Positions 19,306 to 29,062 of a DNA stretch of 40,289 bases are shown piece by piece. A program made the translations under genes and the position numbers. Position 1 is the stretch's first letter. Each line of letters begins with the position of its first letter. The notes under the pieces were generated by a model. That model had not been told where the DNA came from and did not search any database. It saw only the letters and a list, made by a program, of their open reading frames with translations. The stretch is from Marinobacter sp. (GTDB taxonomy: Bacteria; Pseudomonadota; Gammaproteobacteria; Pseudomonadales; Oleiphilaceae), in NCBI GenBank assembly GCA_022014155.1, contig JAKLLS010000018.1, forward strand, positions 1 through 40,289. The letters are read 5' to 3'.

Positions 19306-20214
19306 ATGGTTGATGGTGGCTCTATGTCCTTCTCTTTACATGGCCACGAACGGGGCCTCGCGATGGCGGCCGTCGGTGTCACGGTCCTGAGCTTCGACAG
19401 TTTGCTCGTCCGGCTGGCGGCGACGGATGGGTGGAACATCATTTTCTGGCGAAGTGCCCTGATGGGACTATCGCTCGGCTTGCTGTGCCTCGACGGGCGC
19501 CGGTTGGCGACGCTGCGCGGGAATCTTGGCGCATCACTGTTCTCCGCGATACTGCTGGGCATCACCTCCAGCCTGTTTGTCCTGGCTGTCATGAACACCA
19601 AGGTAGCGAATGTGGTGGTCATCCTGAGTGCCGCCCCCCTGTTTGCTGCCATCTTCACCCATTGCTTCCTGCGTGAGACAGTGGCTATGCGAACCTGGCT
19701 GGCGATCATCTCGGCCATGGCCGGCATACTGATCGTCTTCTCGGGCTCTCTGACCAGCGACGGCCTGGTCGGCGATGTCTATGCGGTGATCTCAGCGGCT
19801 GCCGTCGGGGGTAACCTCACCCTCTTGCGCCGGCACCCCAACCTGGACAGGATTCCCCTCATCGCCATAGGGGGCGGCTTATCGGCGCTGATTGCCTGGC
19901 CGATGGCAACGCCACTGGCCCTCACGACACAAAGCTACGGCATATTGGCGCTGATGGGGCTATTGCAGATGCCATTGGCCACCACGCTGATCAATAGTGC
20001 GACCCGCCATCTGCCGTCGGCGGAAGTTGCCCTGTTCTATTTGGTTGAAGCCGTGTTTGGCACCCTGTGGGTTTGGTGGTGGCTGGATGAGCAGCCACCA
20101 CAGGCGACCCTGCTCGGCGGTTCTTTGATCCTGTTGACGCTCTTCGTCAATGCCTGGCTTGGCCTACGAAACCACCGGATGGTGCAGCACTCTGGCGAGT
20201 ACCCCACCCCATAG
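19306..20214 (+). CDS. DMT superfamily (EamA) transporter
   Basis: A 302-residue protein with about ten transmembrane helices made of two EamA repeats, ending in a short polar tail. Such transporters export metabolites or amino acids. Family features include the GITSSLFVLAVMNTKVANVVVILSAAPLFAAIF segment in the first repeat and a matching 'LFYLVEAVFGTLW' near the end. It starts 37 bp after frmB, so read-through from the formaldehyde operon is likely. An alternative ATG at 19324 is also preceded by a GGTGG site and cannot be excluded. The substrate is unknown. Confidence 0.9.
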   Translation: MVDGGSMSFSLHGHERGLAMAAVGVTVLSFDSLLVRLAATDGWNIIFWRSALMGLSLGLLCLDGRRLATLRGNLGASLFSAILLGITSSLFVLAVMNTKVANVVVILSAAPLFAAIFTHCFLRETVAMRTWLAIISAMAGILIVFSGSLTSDGLVGDVYAVISAAAVGGNLTLLRRHPNLDRIPLIAIGGGLSALIAWPMATPLALTTQSYGILALMGLLQMPLATTLINSATRHLPSAEVALFYLVEAVFGTLWVWWWLDEQPPQATLLGGSLILLTLFVNAWLGLRNHRMVQHSGEYPTP

Positions 20215-20297
20215 CGGTCAAATTGCACCTCATCCATCACCAGCCACCAACCTGTGCTATGTTCTTTGATACCCCCCAAAATAGGCAGGCGGTGCAC

Positions 20298-21029
20298 ATG
20301 AGCAACCCAAAACACACGTTGTTCTGGATGACACTTTTCCTTGCCGTTGTGGTGGTTGTGTGCGCCCTCATCCACGCGCCCCTGACCACAGCGTTTATGG
20401 CCAACTGGGTCTTTAACCTGCTGATCGTCTGCGTGTTGATCATCGGTATCGCGCTGACCTACCGGCAGGTCTTCATCCTGTTCCCCGAACTGCGCTGGAT
20501 TGCCCAGTTCCGCACCGGTAATGCCGGACTCTCGGTACTGCAGGAGCCTCGACTGCTCAAGCCGCTGGCGAAACAGCTGGGGGACGAATACAAGCGCGAT
20601 CGCTTCACCCTGTCCACACTCTCCCTGCGCACGGTGCTGGACGGCATCCATTCCCGAATGGACGAGCAGCGGGAAATCACCCGCTACTTCATCAGCCTGC
20701 TGATTTTTCTCGGGCTGCTAGGCACATTCTGGGGCTTGTTGGGCACCATCAACGCCGTGGGCGAGGTGATCACCAACCTCAACATGGATCAGGAAGATTT
20801 TGGTGTTGTCTTCGCCGACCTGCAGGCAGGCCTGCAAACGCCGCTGCAGGGCATGGGCACCGCGTTCAGTTCTTCCCTGCTGGGGTTGGGTGGATCACTT
20901 ATTCTGGGGTTTATGGATATCCAGGCGGGCCACGCCCAGAACCGCTTTTATGACGGGCTGGAAGAATGGCTGACCAGTGTCACCAACCTCGTGGATACCA
21001 TTGAAGATCATGACCAACAGATCGGGTAA
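20298..21029 (+). CDS. MotA/TolQ/ExbB-like proton channel protein
   Basis: A 243-residue inner-membrane protein with four predicted helices (about 8-28, 37-57, 129-152 and 187-208) and a cytoplasmic loop between helices 2 and 3. The third helix and loop (LGLLGTFWGLLGTINAVGEVI) match the proton-channel core of MotA/TolQ/ExbB proteins. A TTG at 20223 would add an unlikely 25-residue leader; the ATG at 20298 is preferred. It is coupled to the OmpA/MotB-like gene 6 bp downstream, so the two should form one stator-like complex. It is shorter than the ZorA protein of Zorya and lacks that protein's long tail. There are no flagellar or Tol genes nearby. Confidence 0.9.
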   Translation: MSNPKHTLFWMTLFLAVVVVVCALIHAPLTTAFMANWVFNLLIVCVLIIGIALTYRQVFILFPELRWIAQFRTGNAGLSVLQEPRLLKPLAKQLGDEYKRDRFTLSTLSLRTVLDGIHSRMDEQREITRYFISLLIFLGLLGTFWGLLGTINAVGEVITNLNMDQEDFGVVFADLQAGLQTPLQGMGTAFSSSLLGLGGSLILGFMDIQAGHAQNRFYDGLEEWLTSVTNLVDTIEDHDQQIG

Positions 21030-21035
21030 TGCCTC

Positions 21036-22082
21036 GTGATCGGTTCCAAGCGCCGCGCCCGCAGCACCATCAATGTCTGGCCAGGTTATGTGGACGCCCT
21101 GTCGGCACTGCTGATGCTCATCATTTTCATGCTGTTGATTTACGTCGTCAGCCAGCTTTACCTGTCCCAGACCCTGTCCGACCGCAACCTGGAACTGGCG
21201 CGGCTGAACGATCGCCTGAATGATATTTCGCGCCTGCTGGGTCTGGAGAAAGACAAGAATACGATGCTCCAGAGTCAGTTGGAGGCGAGTCTGACCCGCA
21301 ATGAAGAAATGCAGATGCGTTTCGAGAGCGTGCGGAATCAACTCATGCAGCAGTCAGCCGACGCCCAGGCACAAGCCGAACGACTGGATGCCCTCAGCCA
21401 GGCCGTGGAAGAACGCGATCGCGCACTGGATGAAAAAGACGAACTCTCCGCCAGCCAGCAGGCCATGATTCTCCGGTTATCCAACCAGATCGCAGCCCTT
21501 GAGTATCAGCTGCAGCAGATCAGCGCTGCTCTGAAACTGCAGGAACAGCAAACGGCTGAAAAAGAGGCTGAGCTGGAGGATGTCAGCCGGCGACTGAATA
21601 CCCTTCTGGCCGAGCGCGTGAATGAACTTGAGCAATATCAGTCGGAGTTCTTTGCCCGGTTACGGACCATCCTGGAGGAAAACGAAAATATCCGTGTGGT
21701 TGGCGACCGTTTCCTGCTGCCATCGGAGTTGCTGTTTGCCTCCGGCTCGGCGCAACTCGGCGAGGCTGGACAGAACGAACTGGATAAACTGGCAAACGTA
21801 TTACTGGATGTGGTCGAACGGATACCGGAGGACATTGACTGGATTCTGCGGATCGACGGCCATACCGACGTGATTCCCATCAACACGCCGCAATTCCCTT
21901 CCAACTGGGAGCTGTCCACTGCTCGTGCCGTGGCGGTCGTTCGCTACCTCGCCGATCAGGGGGTCCCCGATCGGCGCATGGTGGCCGCCGGCTTTGGGGA
22001 GTTTTTTCCCGTCGCTGACGGCACCTCGCCGGAGGCCCTACAGAAGAACCGGCGAATCGAGATCAAGCTAACGGATCGTTGA
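21036..22082 (+). CDS. MotB-like protein with coiled coil and OmpA peptidoglycan-binding domain
   Basis: A 348-residue partner of the MotA-like protein. A short basic N terminus precedes a single transmembrane helix (about 18-44) that opens with WPGYVDALSALLM; Asp20 sits where MotB keeps its proton-carrying aspartate. A long Gln/Glu-rich coiled coil (about 50-205) follows, and then an OmpA domain (about 225-345) with the IDGHTD motif and NRRIEIKL end, which should bind peptidoglycan. The start is GTG at 21036, 6 bp after the upstream stop. Together the pair looks like a proton-driven motor anchored to the wall, with a longer periplasmic rod than flagellar MotB. Confidence 0.9.
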   Translation: MIGSKRRARSTINVWPGYVDALSALLMLIIFMLLIYVVSQLYLSQTLSDRNLELARLNDRLNDISRLLGLEKDKNTMLQSQLEASLTRNEEMQMRFESVRNQLMQQSADAQAQAERLDALSQAVEERDRALDEKDELSASQQAMILRLSNQIAALEYQLQQISAALKLQEQQTAEKEAELEDVSRRLNTLLAERVNELEQYQSEFFARLRTILEENENIRVVGDRFLLPSELLFASGSAQLGEAGQNELDKLANVLLDVVERIPEDIDWILRIDGHTDVIPINTPQFPSNWELSTARAVAVVRYLADQGVPDRRMVAAGFGEFFPVADGTSPEALQKNRRIEIKLTDR

Positions 22083-22150
22083 TATAGCTCCCACCGCACC
22101 AAGTTGAAATGTAAATTAATGTAAAATCAATCGCTTGCCGCAACAAAAGT

Positions 22151-22207
22151 TGGTCGATCTGACCACATTTCCCGGCTAATGGGCCAATGCTGCATTGTGG
22201 GCCATTA
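22151..22207. promoter_or_regulatory. Inverted repeats in the leader of the OmpA-family operon
   Basis: The 254-bp gap before the OmpA gene is AT-rich. It holds TGGTC-GATCT-GACCA (22151-22165), a short operator-like palindrome, and an imperfect longer inverted repeat at 22177-22207 (TAATGGGCCAATGC against GCATTGTGGGCCATTA). The second could end the stator-pair transcript or bind a regulator; there is no T-run. Confidence 0.3.
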
Positions 22208-22336
22208 ACGTACTTTCCAGATCATTAACAAAAAGAAACATTCAGAAACATTTCCGGAATATATCCAAAGTATTGCACGTCAAGGACGCTTCGGGCGACA
22301 GACAAAAACCAATAACGTGAAAGGGATCACACTTCC

Positions 22337-23431
22337 ATGACTCAACTATCGAAACTCCTTCTGGCGGGATGCATAGCTCTGCCCATCAACTGGGCGCACG
22401 CCGACACAACGCATTTCCCCCTGTCTTACAGCTTCATCGGTGCCGAGATCAGCTACGTCGACTCCGGCAACTCCAAAAACAAATCCTCTAATATCGATAA
22501 CCTCGCGAATTACCCGGAATACGGGCTCACTCTGGGTCATCAGTTCAATCCGAACTTCACCCTGATGGGCGCCTTTACCTATGGCGACGCAGAAACCCGT
22601 TCAACGGATATCGATACTGATATTTTGCGAGGCTCACTGGCCGGACGCATCCATCCCGGCAAATTCCGACTCGGTGGCTGGCGTCCTTTTGCTGGCCTGG
22701 GCTACAGCTACACCGATATTGATGTAGACGGTGCGCCAAGTTCCAAAACGGAGGATGCCCTCTACCTGGAAGGTGGCTTCCAGCGCATGATGAGCGATCG
22801 TTTCGTCTTTGAAGCCGGTGCGCGAGCACGCACCGAACTTGAAGATGGCTATGTCGATGGCCAGGTATTTGCCGGTGTTCAGTTCCTGTTCAACCGCTCG
22901 TATCCACAACCACCCAAAAACCAGCTTCCTGAGCCCCCCGCGCCCGTCGCGCCACCAGCTGACTCCGACGGCGATGGTGTTCCCGATCCACGCGACCTGT
23001 GCCCCAACACTCCCCAGGGCGCTCTGGTGGACGACGATGGCTGCGCCCAGGAGCTGACCCGTGAGATCAAGGAAACCCTGTACGTAGAATTCGACCTTGA
23101 TGGCACGGACGTCAAGCCCGAGTACTTCAATGACATCGGGAAGCTGGCGGAATTAATGACCCAGTACCCGACCAGCCGCATCCTGCTCGAAGGCCACACC
23201 GACAGCACTGGCAGCGCCAGCTACAACCAGAACCTGTCCCAGAGCCGTGCTGACTCCGTCATGAAGGTACTGGTCCAGGAGTTCAACATCGGTTCTGAGC
23301 GCATTTCTACGACAGGCATGGGTGAATCCCAGCCTATTGCCGACAACACAACTGATGAAGGTCGCGCTAAAAACCGGCGTGTAGAAGCCATCCTCACAGG
23401 CAAACACACCGAAATAATGAAAAAACAATAA
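22337..23431 (+). CDS. OmpA-family outer-membrane protein with TSP3-type linker
   Basis: A 364-residue exported protein. The signal peptide ends near AHA (residue 22). An OmpA-like eight-strand barrel (about 25-187) with alternating aromatic strands (for example FRLGGWRPFAGLGYSYTD) is followed by a Pro-rich hinge (190-208), a calcium-binding thrombospondin type 3 repeat (DSDGDGVPDPRDLCPNTPQG at 209-228) and a C-terminal OmpA domain with Asp289 and Arg304 for peptidoglycan binding. It links the outer membrane to the wall. It is preceded by AAGGGA and followed 10 bp later by the Ig-like lipoprotein gene, so the two are one operon. Confidence 0.94.
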   Translation: MTQLSKLLLAGCIALPINWAHADTTHFPLSYSFIGAEISYVDSGNSKNKSSNIDNLANYPEYGLTLGHQFNPNFTLMGAFTYGDAETRSTDIDTDILRGSLAGRIHPGKFRLGGWRPFAGLGYSYTDIDVDGAPSSKTEDALYLEGGFQRMMSDRFVFEAGARARTELEDGYVDGQVFAGVQFLFNRSYPQPPKNQLPEPPAPVAPPADSDGDGVPDPRDLCPNTPQGALVDDDGCAQELTREIKETLYVEFDLDGTDVKPEYFNDIGKLAELMTQYPTSRILLEGHTDSTGSASYNQNLSQSRADSVMKVLVQEFNIGSERISTTGMGESQPIADNTTDEGRAKNRRVEAILTGKHTEIMKKQ

Positions 23432-23441
23432 GGGGCTCAAC

Positions 23442-25673
23442 ATGACTAATCTCAAAACACATCTGGGTATCGGCATCACCGCCCTCTCCCTCCTGATCGC
23501 CGGTTGCGGCGGTGGCGGCGGTGGTCCAAGTGACCCGCGCATTCCAGCAGAAAACACGCCCTCCGATGGTGGCGGCAATAACGGCAACGTTGGGGGCGAA
23601 CAGGAAACCTTCTGCACGTCCGAGAGTACGGTCTTTGAAGTTTCTGAATTCGTACCTGCGGATGGCGAACAGGGTGTTGCACTCAACCGCAGTATTCGTG
23701 TGACCTTTAACGCGGATGTCGATGCAGCCACTGTCAGCCAGAACTCCCTGCCGCTGACCGTTAATGGCAACGCAACCGTGGTAGCTGCCTCCTATAACAC
23801 TCTGGGCAAGGCCGTTGTCATCAATCCCAATATGGATCTGATGGCCAATACCGACTACCAGGTGACCGCCACAACGGAACTGCGGGCTCTGTGTGACGAA
23901 GAAGGTGACCTGGTCAAGACTCTGACCGGAAACGACTCCGTCGCATTCAAGACAGGCAGTGAAGTGGATAGTCAGGGACCGTCAGCTGTTGCCTCCTCAC
24001 CTGAGGACGGCGAAACACTGGCACCGACTGACACCAACATCTATGTCGAATTCGATGAAGAGATTGACCCTCAGTCGGTCAATGCGAACAACTTCACCGT
24101 CACGGAAATCGATGAAAACGGCAATCCGGTTGCCACTGTCGAGGGTGTGATTAATCCGGTGGGCAACTCCATCGAGTTTGATCCTGACGGCAACCTGAGC
24201 TTCCAGACCACATACGAGATTACGGTTGACACGACGATCACCGATCTCGCCGGCAACGGCCTGGAGCAGCCTGCAACCTTTACCTTCCGTACAGGTGGCC
24301 TGGTTGTGCTGCTGGATAACACCCTGCTGGGAGACCCGACGACAGCCCAATCCGAGGGTTTTGACAGTGGCATTCTGGTCGAGGGTTTACACACGCTTGG
24401 TGGCACCCTGCTGTCCGCCCTGGAGTTTGGTGATTCCGAGGACGGTCTGAACAGTGTTGATAATGCGCTGATCCTGCAGTTTCCGTTGGTGGAAGACCTC
24501 CTCACCGCCCTTACGGCTCTGAGTGCAAGTGAGCCCCCCAGCCTGGAAGGCACAGACTTCACCGAGTATTCCTCTGCACTGGTAGCCGTATGTGATCCGA
24601 AATCAATCAGCACGACCGATCCTTCACCGGATTGTGCACTTGCGCTGGATCTTGGCCTGGATGCAACCCAGTTGCAGAGCCTGGCCGACACCTTCACCGG
24701 AGGCAACCCGGAGCAGATCCCGGCCCTGATTCAGGCCATGGCAGAAACCTTCGCCTCAGGCGACTTCAACAACCTGCCCCAGGAACTGTCCGATGTTCTG
24801 GGTGGCCAGCTGTTCCCTGCGGGCGATGGTCTCGGTGTCGAGTTGCGCCTGGTGGACGACAGTAGCATTCCGCTGCCAGCCGATGCCGAAAATGCCTTGT
24901 TGATGGTGCTGGAGGCGTTCAACGCGATTCCGGTACTGGGTGAGCTGTTCAACCTGAATGATGGACAATCGCTGGTCGACCTGGGCCTGCTGGAAGGTTC
25001 CCTGCTGGGTGTTGATCTGGGCGGACTGGCTTCCGTGGATGTCCTCAGCGGTACACAGACCATCGTCGGCGAAGACGGCGTTCTCAACCTCGGTGGCGCT
25101 TTGTTTGATCTGTTGCTCGGAATGATCCCTGAGCCGGGCACCGGCGAGCCTGGCGGTGAACTGCCGCTGTCGCCAGCTGATCTGCCTCTGATCGGTGAAC
25201 TGCTGAACCTGGAAGACATCTCGCTGGATCCAGCGCAGCTGGAAAACCTGGCGGAGTTGCTGATGCCGGGTGAGGGCTTCGAGTTTGATCCTGCGACCCT
25301 GCCCCTGGTCGGTGATATTCTGGCAGCCCTGCCGGATGGCTTCGAAGGAGGCGATGACCTGCCAATTATTGCAGATCTGATCCTGCTGCTGGACCCGGCC
25401 AATCTGGAAGGTAATCCGTTGACGGATATCCCTGTACTGGGAGACCTTGTCGATCAACTGCTGGCTTTCAACGGCGGTGGCGATCCGAGCACCTTACCTC
25501 TGGTCGGTGAACTGACGACGCTTCTGGATCCGGATAGTGTCTTGGGTGAGGATAGCCCTCTGAGCCCACTGGCAGATCTGCTCAACCCTGATCAGCTGGG
25601 CGATGCCACGTTGTTGGAGGATCTCTTGGGACTGCTGGATCCGCTAAATCTACTTGGCTTCCTGACTTCTTAA
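23442..25673 (+). CDS. Ig-like (Big_5) lipoprotein with leucine-rich C-terminal repeats
   Basis: A 743-residue lipoprotein of unknown function. A signal peptide with lipobox LIAGC (Cys22) and a Gly-rich tether lead to two bacterial Ig-like domains (about 60-170 and 180-287). Each starts with a '...P.DGE...' motif and ends FKTG or FRTG. The remaining 450 residues are acidic and leucine-rich. From about residue 580 they carry a loose repeat of the type (L/I)P(L/V/I)(V/I/L)G(D/E)L at residues 581, 620, 640, 663 and 685, roughly every 20-23 residues, and a related copy near 496. It follows the OmpA gene (AAGGGG ribosome site) and is closed by a strong terminator. An extracellular or surface-exposed adhesin-like role is possible but unproven. 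Confidence 0.9.
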   Translation: MTNLKTHLGIGITALSLLIAGCGGGGGGPSDPRIPAENTPSDGGGNNGNVGGEQETFCTSESTVFEVSEFVPADGEQGVALNRSIRVTFNADVDAATVSQNSLPLTVNGNATVVAASYNTLGKAVVINPNMDLMANTDYQVTATTELRALCDEEGDLVKTLTGNDSVAFKTGSEVDSQGPSAVASSPEDGETLAPTDTNIYVEFDEEIDPQSVNANNFTVTEIDENGNPVATVEGVINPVGNSIEFDPDGNLSFQTTYEITVDTTITDLAGNGLEQPATFTFRTGGLVVLLDNTLLGDPTTAQSEGFDSGILVEGLHTLGGTLLSALEFGDSEDGLNSVDNALILQFPLVEDLLTALTALSASEPPSLEGTDFTEYSSALVAVCDPKSISTTDPSPDCALALDLGLDATQLQSLADTFTGGNPEQIPALIQAMAETFASGDFNNLPQELSDVLGGQLFPAGDGLGVELRLVDDSSIPLPADAENALLMVLEAFNAIPVLGELFNLNDGQSLVDLGLLEGSLLGVDLGGLASVDVLSGTQTIVGEDGVLNLGGALFDLLLGMIPEPGTGEPGGELPLSPADLPLIGELLNLEDISLDPAQLENLAELLMPGEGFEFDPATLPLVGDILAALPDGFEGGDDLPIIADLILLLDPANLEGNPLTDIPVLGDLVDQLLAFNGGGDPSTLPLVGELTTLLDPDSVLGEDSPLSPLADLLNPDQLGDATLLEDLLGLLDPLNLLGFLTS

Positions 25674-25685
25674 CTCCTGGAACCT

Positions 25686-25728
25686 AGCCATCAAAAAACC
25701 CGCCAGTTGGCGGGTTTTTTTGATGGCT
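25686..25728. terminator. Bidirectional Rho-independent terminator
   Basis: A 20-bp inverted repeat (left arm 25686-25705, right arm 25708-25728) has a GC core ACCCGCCA/TGGCGGGT, a 2-nt loop, flanking A and T tracts, and runs of T on both strands. It serves the lipoprotein gene on the plus strand and the second frmA on the minus strand. Confidence 0.92.
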
Positions 25729-25755
25729 GGAATAATAACGCGCAGGCTTACCTAC

Positions 25756-26941
<1,186 letters not shown>

Positions 26942-26942
26942 A

Positions 26943-29042
26943 TTAAAAGGACTGCTTCACGCAATTCCGACCGGATTCTTTCGCGCTGTACAACGCCGCG
27001 TCTGCGCGCTGAATGAGCTCATGGGGCGTATCGCCAGGGCGAAACGTAGCAACGCCCACACTGATGGTAACCGGTTCCGGGATCGAGAACCGGTGACTCT
27101 CAATACTCCCCCTCAAACGATCAGCGACCGGGACGGCGCTGTCCAGTGGAGTCTCGGGCAGGATGATCAGAAACTCCTCACCGCCCCATCGACCTGCAAT
27201 CTCCGATTCACGAATGCCCTCGCCAACCAGCGCTGAGACACCGGACAACACCGCATCCCCTTCATTGTGGCCAAAGCGGTCGTTGATGGATTTGAAGTTA
27301 TCCAGATCAAAGATAATCACTGAGAACGTGCTGCCATACCGGGTACAGCGGGCCACCTCCTGATCCATGAAGCTTTCGATCTTGTGGCGATTATAGAGCC
27401 CGGTTAATTGATCGTGCACGGCCTGGTAGGTCAGTGAATGGAGCAACTGGTTACGATTCAGCGCGCTGCCGAACAAATTCGCCATCAACTCCGCTGTCTG
27501 GGCTCTCTGGGGCGTCCAGGGATTAACAGCGGAGGTCATCTGAATCCCCAATATGCCCGACATCCTGTCACCACGATGCACCATGACCAGCAGAACCGAC
27601 TGCTGACCTTTCAAGGTCAACAACTCCTTCAGGAACTCCAGCTGTGGGGGTATCTCCTTTTCCGCCGAGAAAATCACACTTGGCTTGCCCTCAAAGACCT
27701 TGTTCAGGCTGACCGGAATAACCGGATACTTTCTGGCAATGTCCGGGCACAGCGAGCCAAAGCCCTTATCTGCCCACTCGTGACTGACCCACACCTGCTG
27801 ACTGGCATCATCAAACTGACACAGAAACACCCGGTCCGCCCGGTAAAAATCCCCCAGGGCCCGGCAGGTGCTGGTGATGCCTTCGTCGGTTTCTTCCGGA
27901 CCAAGGGTAAGCAAATCAATACTGATTCTCCGAACCATCTGCTCAGAGAGTACCATGTGCTCTAACTGGCCTTTCGCCTGGTGCCGTTCGATGGCCAGAC
28001 TGGTGATCGCAATAGGGTCAGTCAGGGCGTCGATGTCGTCATCCCCTGGTGTCCAGGGCTCTTTATGGTAAACATCAAACGTACCCAACAACTCCCCACT
28101 ACTTCCGATAACCGGCTCTGACCAACAGGCCCGTAACCCAGCCCACTCAGCATCGTCGCGATGGCGCTCCCATCGATCATCAGTACGTAAATCCCGGCTC
28201 ACCACACGCCCCCGAATAAACACCGCAGTACCACTACTGGCGGCACCAAAAGCCACTGGTAGACCGTCCATTGCTTCACGGAAGGGTTCCGGCAGGGATC
28301 GCCCCCCCACCCACCGCAGGCGGGCACGCTCTCCATCATGAACCATCACCCCACAGTAGGCTCCTGGCATACGGGATTCCGCCATCGCAGCAAGGTGGTC
28401 GAGAGTGACGTGCAGGCCATTGTCGTTTGCCATGGAGGTCATGGCCTTATGGCGAAAACGATCGGCTTTTTCAGCGTATTTGCGGTCAGTGATGTTGACC
28501 CCGGTGAACATCAATGCCTGTCCGCTTTTGTAGGAGATAATGGAAAGCGAACTGTCCAGCCAGACCGGGCGGCGGCCAGTGGGTTCAAAATACCATTCAA
28601 ATTTCTGTAAGCCGGAACGACTGGTTTTGAAAATAGTCTCTTCAAAATCCAGCAGGCTGAATGGGGCGGGGGACCACGCGTCCGGTTTTTGCATGACCTC
28701 CGTGGTGAGCTGTTCTTCTGTTCGCACACCAAACGCCGTCATGGCCGTTTCATTCGCGTAGAGGACCGATTTTGTCGTGGGGTCCAGCAACATCACTGCG
28801 ATAGCGGACTGATCAAAGAGCGTACGGAGATCACGATCCGCATTCCGCAGGGATCGATTAGCGGAGCCCATTTCAACACTGAGCCCCTGCATCCTGCGCC
28901 CCAACCGCCTGTAGCGAATCAGGGAAACCAGCAATAAAGCGGCCAGAACGGCCGTTATTAATGGCAGAATGCCCGATACGAGATTGTCTGAAGACAACGT
29001 CCAGTAATCCGAAACTGCTGAGCCCACGTCTTTGCCATCCAT
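26943..29042 (-). CDS. Diguanylate cyclase with PAS and GAF sensor domains, linked to the tad operon
   Basis: Makes cyclic-di-GMP. The 699-residue protein has one N-terminal transmembrane helix (about 21-43), a coiled segment, a PAS domain (about 70-190), two GAF-like domains (about 200-350 and 370-530) and a C-terminal GGDEF domain with GGEEF at 620-624. The inhibitory site is RESE (611-614) in place of RxxD, so product feedback may be weak. The start lies 20 bp after the tadG stop on the same strand, which makes this the distal gene of the pilus operon. The second frmA follows 74 bp later. The ligands of its sensor domains are unknown. Confidence 0.93.
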   Translation of the reverse strand: MDGKDVGSAVSDYWTLSSDNLVSGILPLITAVLAALLLVSLIRYRRLGRRMQGLSVEMGSANRSLRNADRDLRTLFDQSAIAVMLLDPTTKSVLYANETAMTAFGVRTEEQLTTEVMQKPDAWSPAPFSLLDFEETIFKTSRSGLQKFEWYFEPTGRRPVWLDSSLSIISYKSGQALMFTGVNITDRKYAEKADRFRHKAMTSMANDNGLHVTLDHLAAMAESRMPGAYCGVMVHDGERARLRWVGGRSLPEPFREAMDGLPVAFGAASSGTAVFIRGRVVSRDLRTDDRWERHRDDAEWAGLRACWSEPVIGSSGELLGTFDVYHKEPWTPGDDDIDALTDPIAITSLAIERHQAKGQLEHMVLSEQMVRRISIDLLTLGPEETDEGITSTCRALGDFYRADRVFLCQFDDASQQVWVSHEWADKGFGSLCPDIARKYPVIPVSLNKVFEGKPSVIFSAEKEIPPQLEFLKELLTLKGQQSVLLVMVHRGDRMSGILGIQMTSAVNPWTPQRAQTAELMANLFGSALNRNQLLHSLTYQAVHDQLTGLYNRHKIESFMDQEVARCTRYGSTFSVIIFDLDNFKSINDRFGHNEGDAVLSGVSALVGEGIRESEIAGRWGGEEFLIILPETPLDSAVPVADRLRGSIESHRFSIPEPVTISVGVATFRPGDTPHELIQRADAALYSAKESGRNCVKQSF

Positions 29043-29062
29043 GCCTGAAGCTGCTTTGTTTA

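Noticed and set aside
20298..22082. Zorya-type anti-phage system
   Set aside because: Only a ZorA/ZorB-like pair is present. The channel protein is short and no ZorC, ZorD or ZorE gene follows; the next genes are an OmpA protein and a lipoprotein.
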